From positions 1-6,631 of the forward strand of contig CANKNK010000098.1 in assembly GCA_947483455.1 (NCBI GenBank): a stretch of 6,631 nt of DNA, in the 5' to 3' direction. Source of the DNA: Comamonadaceae bacterium (GTDB taxonomy: Bacteria; Pseudomonadota; Gammaproteobacteria; Burkholderiales; Burkholderiaceae_C). The notes under the pieces were generated by a model. That model searched no databases and had not been told where the DNA came from. It was given only the letters and a program-made list of their open reading frames with translations. The position numbers and the translations under genes are program-made. Of the stretch, positions 5,797-6,631 are shown one piece after another; positions within the stretch are counted from its first letter, which is position 1, and every line of letters starts with the position of its first letter.

Positions 5797-6546
5797 ATGT
5801 TTATATTGCAAACGCCACGGCGCAAGCGCGCCAAGGAAGAGGCGGAAAAGCCATTCTGGATATCGTTTTCCGACCTGATGACGGCTCTGATGGTGCTTTT
5901 TTTGGTTGCGATGGCTGTGGCCTTGATGGTGGTGACCCAAGGCTTGCGCTCGATAGAAGACAAGCGCAAAGACCGCGAAGAATCCATCATGGCCTGCATT
6001 GCCGATATGGACAAAGTTGCAAGAAGACCTGAATTTCGCGGCGTGAAGATCAGTGGGCAAACCATCGACTTTGGCCCGCTGGCCGAATTCAAAAAAAATG
6101 GTAATCAGCTATCGGAAGACCGTATGGAGTTTTTGCGCGCCTTCATCCCCGAAGTCCTGGACGTGGCCCGCACCCCGAAATGCAGCAAATGGTTGCGCCG
6201 CTACGTGGTGGAGGGCTTTGCCAGCCAAGAGGGCAGCTATTTGCACAACCTCAACCTTAGCCTAGAGCGCTCGCAACGCGTGCTCTGTGTGCTTTTGGAC
6301 ACTAGTGCTGCGGACGCGCCAAGCCTGTCGGACCGCAAGACCATACGTCAGCAATTTTTGGTGGGGGGGTCGTCCTTTAATTCGGCGATCGCCAATCAGC
6401 CGGAAAAAAGCCGCCGCGTCACCTTGCGGCTCGAATTCAAAGAGTTGCGCAAGGAATGCCTGCCGACAGACGCCGCCTGCCAAGCAGACGATGCGCCACC
6501 GATACCCTGGGACGACGACTTCAGGTGCCCGGTGCAAAGCCGCTAA
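5797..6546 (+). CDS. zorB: ZorB-like MotB/OmpA peptidoglycan-anchored stator subunit
   Basis: Inner-membrane protein of 249 residues with a short basic cytoplasmic N-terminus (RRKRAK, 8-13), one membrane helix FWISFSDLMTALMVLFLVAM (20-39, running to about 46), a periplasmic linker (50-85) and an OmpA/MotB-like domain (about 86-215). Asp26, in FSDLM, is at the position of the ion-carrying Asp of MotB and ZorB. The peptidoglycan-binding region shows VVEGFASQEGSYLHNLNLSL (137-156) followed by ERSQRV, then FLVGGSSFN (187-195) and SRRVTLRLEF (205-214). A C-terminal extension (215-249) is rich in Asp, Pro and Cys (C221, C228, C244). With the gene upstream it should form the ZorA5B2-type motor complex that senses phage-induced envelope disturbance; that role is known for Zorya and inferred here. 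No clear Shine-Dalgarno sequence is seen, so translation is probably coupled to zorA (7-nt gap). It contains T7, A8 and G7 homopolymer runs. Confidence 0.78.
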   Translation: MFILQTPRRKRAKEEAEKPFWISFSDLMTALMVLFLVAMAVALMVVTQGLRSIEDKRKDREESIMACIADMDKVARRPEFRGVKISGQTIDFGPLAEFKKNGNQLSEDRMEFLRAFIPEVLDVARTPKCSKWLRRYVVEGFASQEGSYLHNLNLSLERSQRVLCVLLDTSAADAPSLSDRKTIRQQFLVGGSSFNSAIANQPEKSRRVTLRLEFKELRKECLPTDAACQADDAPPIPWDDDFRCPVQSR

Positions 6547-6554
6547 ACCATGGA

Positions 6555-6567
6555 GCGCCGTCGGCGC
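6555..6567 (+). repeat. Short GC hairpin after zorB
   Basis: GCGCC, loop GTC, then GGCGC form a perfect five-base-pair stem nine bases after the zorB stop. A C6 run, not a T-run, follows shortly (6573-6578), so it is unlikely to be a classic terminator. An alternative pairing, CGTC (6559-6562) with GACG (6568-6571), overlaps it. Confidence 0.3.
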
Positions 6568-6620
6568 GACGTCCCCCCAGATTTGAGTAGCGTCTAAGCT
6601 TGGAGTCCAATCCCATAGAC

Positions 6621-6625
6621 AGGAG
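6621..6625 (+). promoter_or_regulatory. Ribosome-binding site for a gene beyond the right edge
   Basis: AGGAG lies 6 nt from the window end with no ATG, GTG or TTG start at usable spacing before position 6631 other than a TTG at 6627-6629, which is too close. A start codon at about 6632-6636 would be well placed. The gene would be the third in the direction of zorAB, either a Zorya effector (ZorC, ZorE or another) or the first gene of a mobile element. Confidence 0.4.
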
Positions 6626-6631
6626 ATTGGA

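Noticed and set aside
6550..6597. 15-residue open frame directly after zorB (Arg-rich)
   Set aside because: No ribosome-binding site of its own and the frame covers the GC hairpin; too short to support.

Overview
The window looks like chromosomal DNA of a betaproteobacterium, most likely order Burkholderiales and plausibly a Comamonadaceae (Rhodoferax/Polaromonas-like) genome. I infer this from the GC-rich coding sequence, from a small protein of a type I know from Burkholderiales (DUF6806-like), and from the style of the acyl-CoA dehydrogenase and phosphotransferase pair. No CRISPR array, rRNA or complete insertion sequence is visible.

Left part, 1-2346, plus strand: the 3' part of an aminoglycoside-phosphotransferase-fold kinase is followed 53 nt later by an acyl-CoA dehydrogenase of the ACAD10/ACAD11 type. 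Animal ACAD10/11 carry both activities in one polypeptide, and bacterial LvaA/LvaC-type enzymes carry them separately. Together they are expected to phosphorylate and then dehydroxylate 4-hydroxyacyl-CoA-like substrates so that they can enter beta-oxidation.

Middle, 2388-4434, minus strand: in transcription order, a ketopantoate-reductase-like oxidoreductase (4434-3325), a tRNA-Leu(TAA) with encoded CCA (3185-3093), and a DUF6806-like small acidic protein (3017-2388). The tRNA has a likely extended -10 promoter and is followed directly by a strong hairpin.

Divergent intergenic region, 4435-4808: it contains a block of about 100 bp that is 80% A+T (4541-4640), with a perfect 16-bp palindrome and a second inverted repeat. 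An abrupt switch to GC-rich DNA follows, and I could not assign a gene to that part.

Right part, 4809-6546, plus strand: two tightly spaced genes encode an inner-membrane ion-channel/stator pair, MotA/ExbB-like and MotB/OmpA-like, which best match ZorA and ZorB of the Zorya anti-phage defence system. The ZorA-like protein is notable for a very short cytoplasmic tail and for an internal duplication in its cytoplasmic domain. The genes that would define the Zorya type (zorC/zorD, zorE or others) are not in the window. Its last bases carry a good ribosome-binding site, so another gene or a mobile element probably begins just beyond the right edge. This ZorAB-like pair is the most interesting part of the window.
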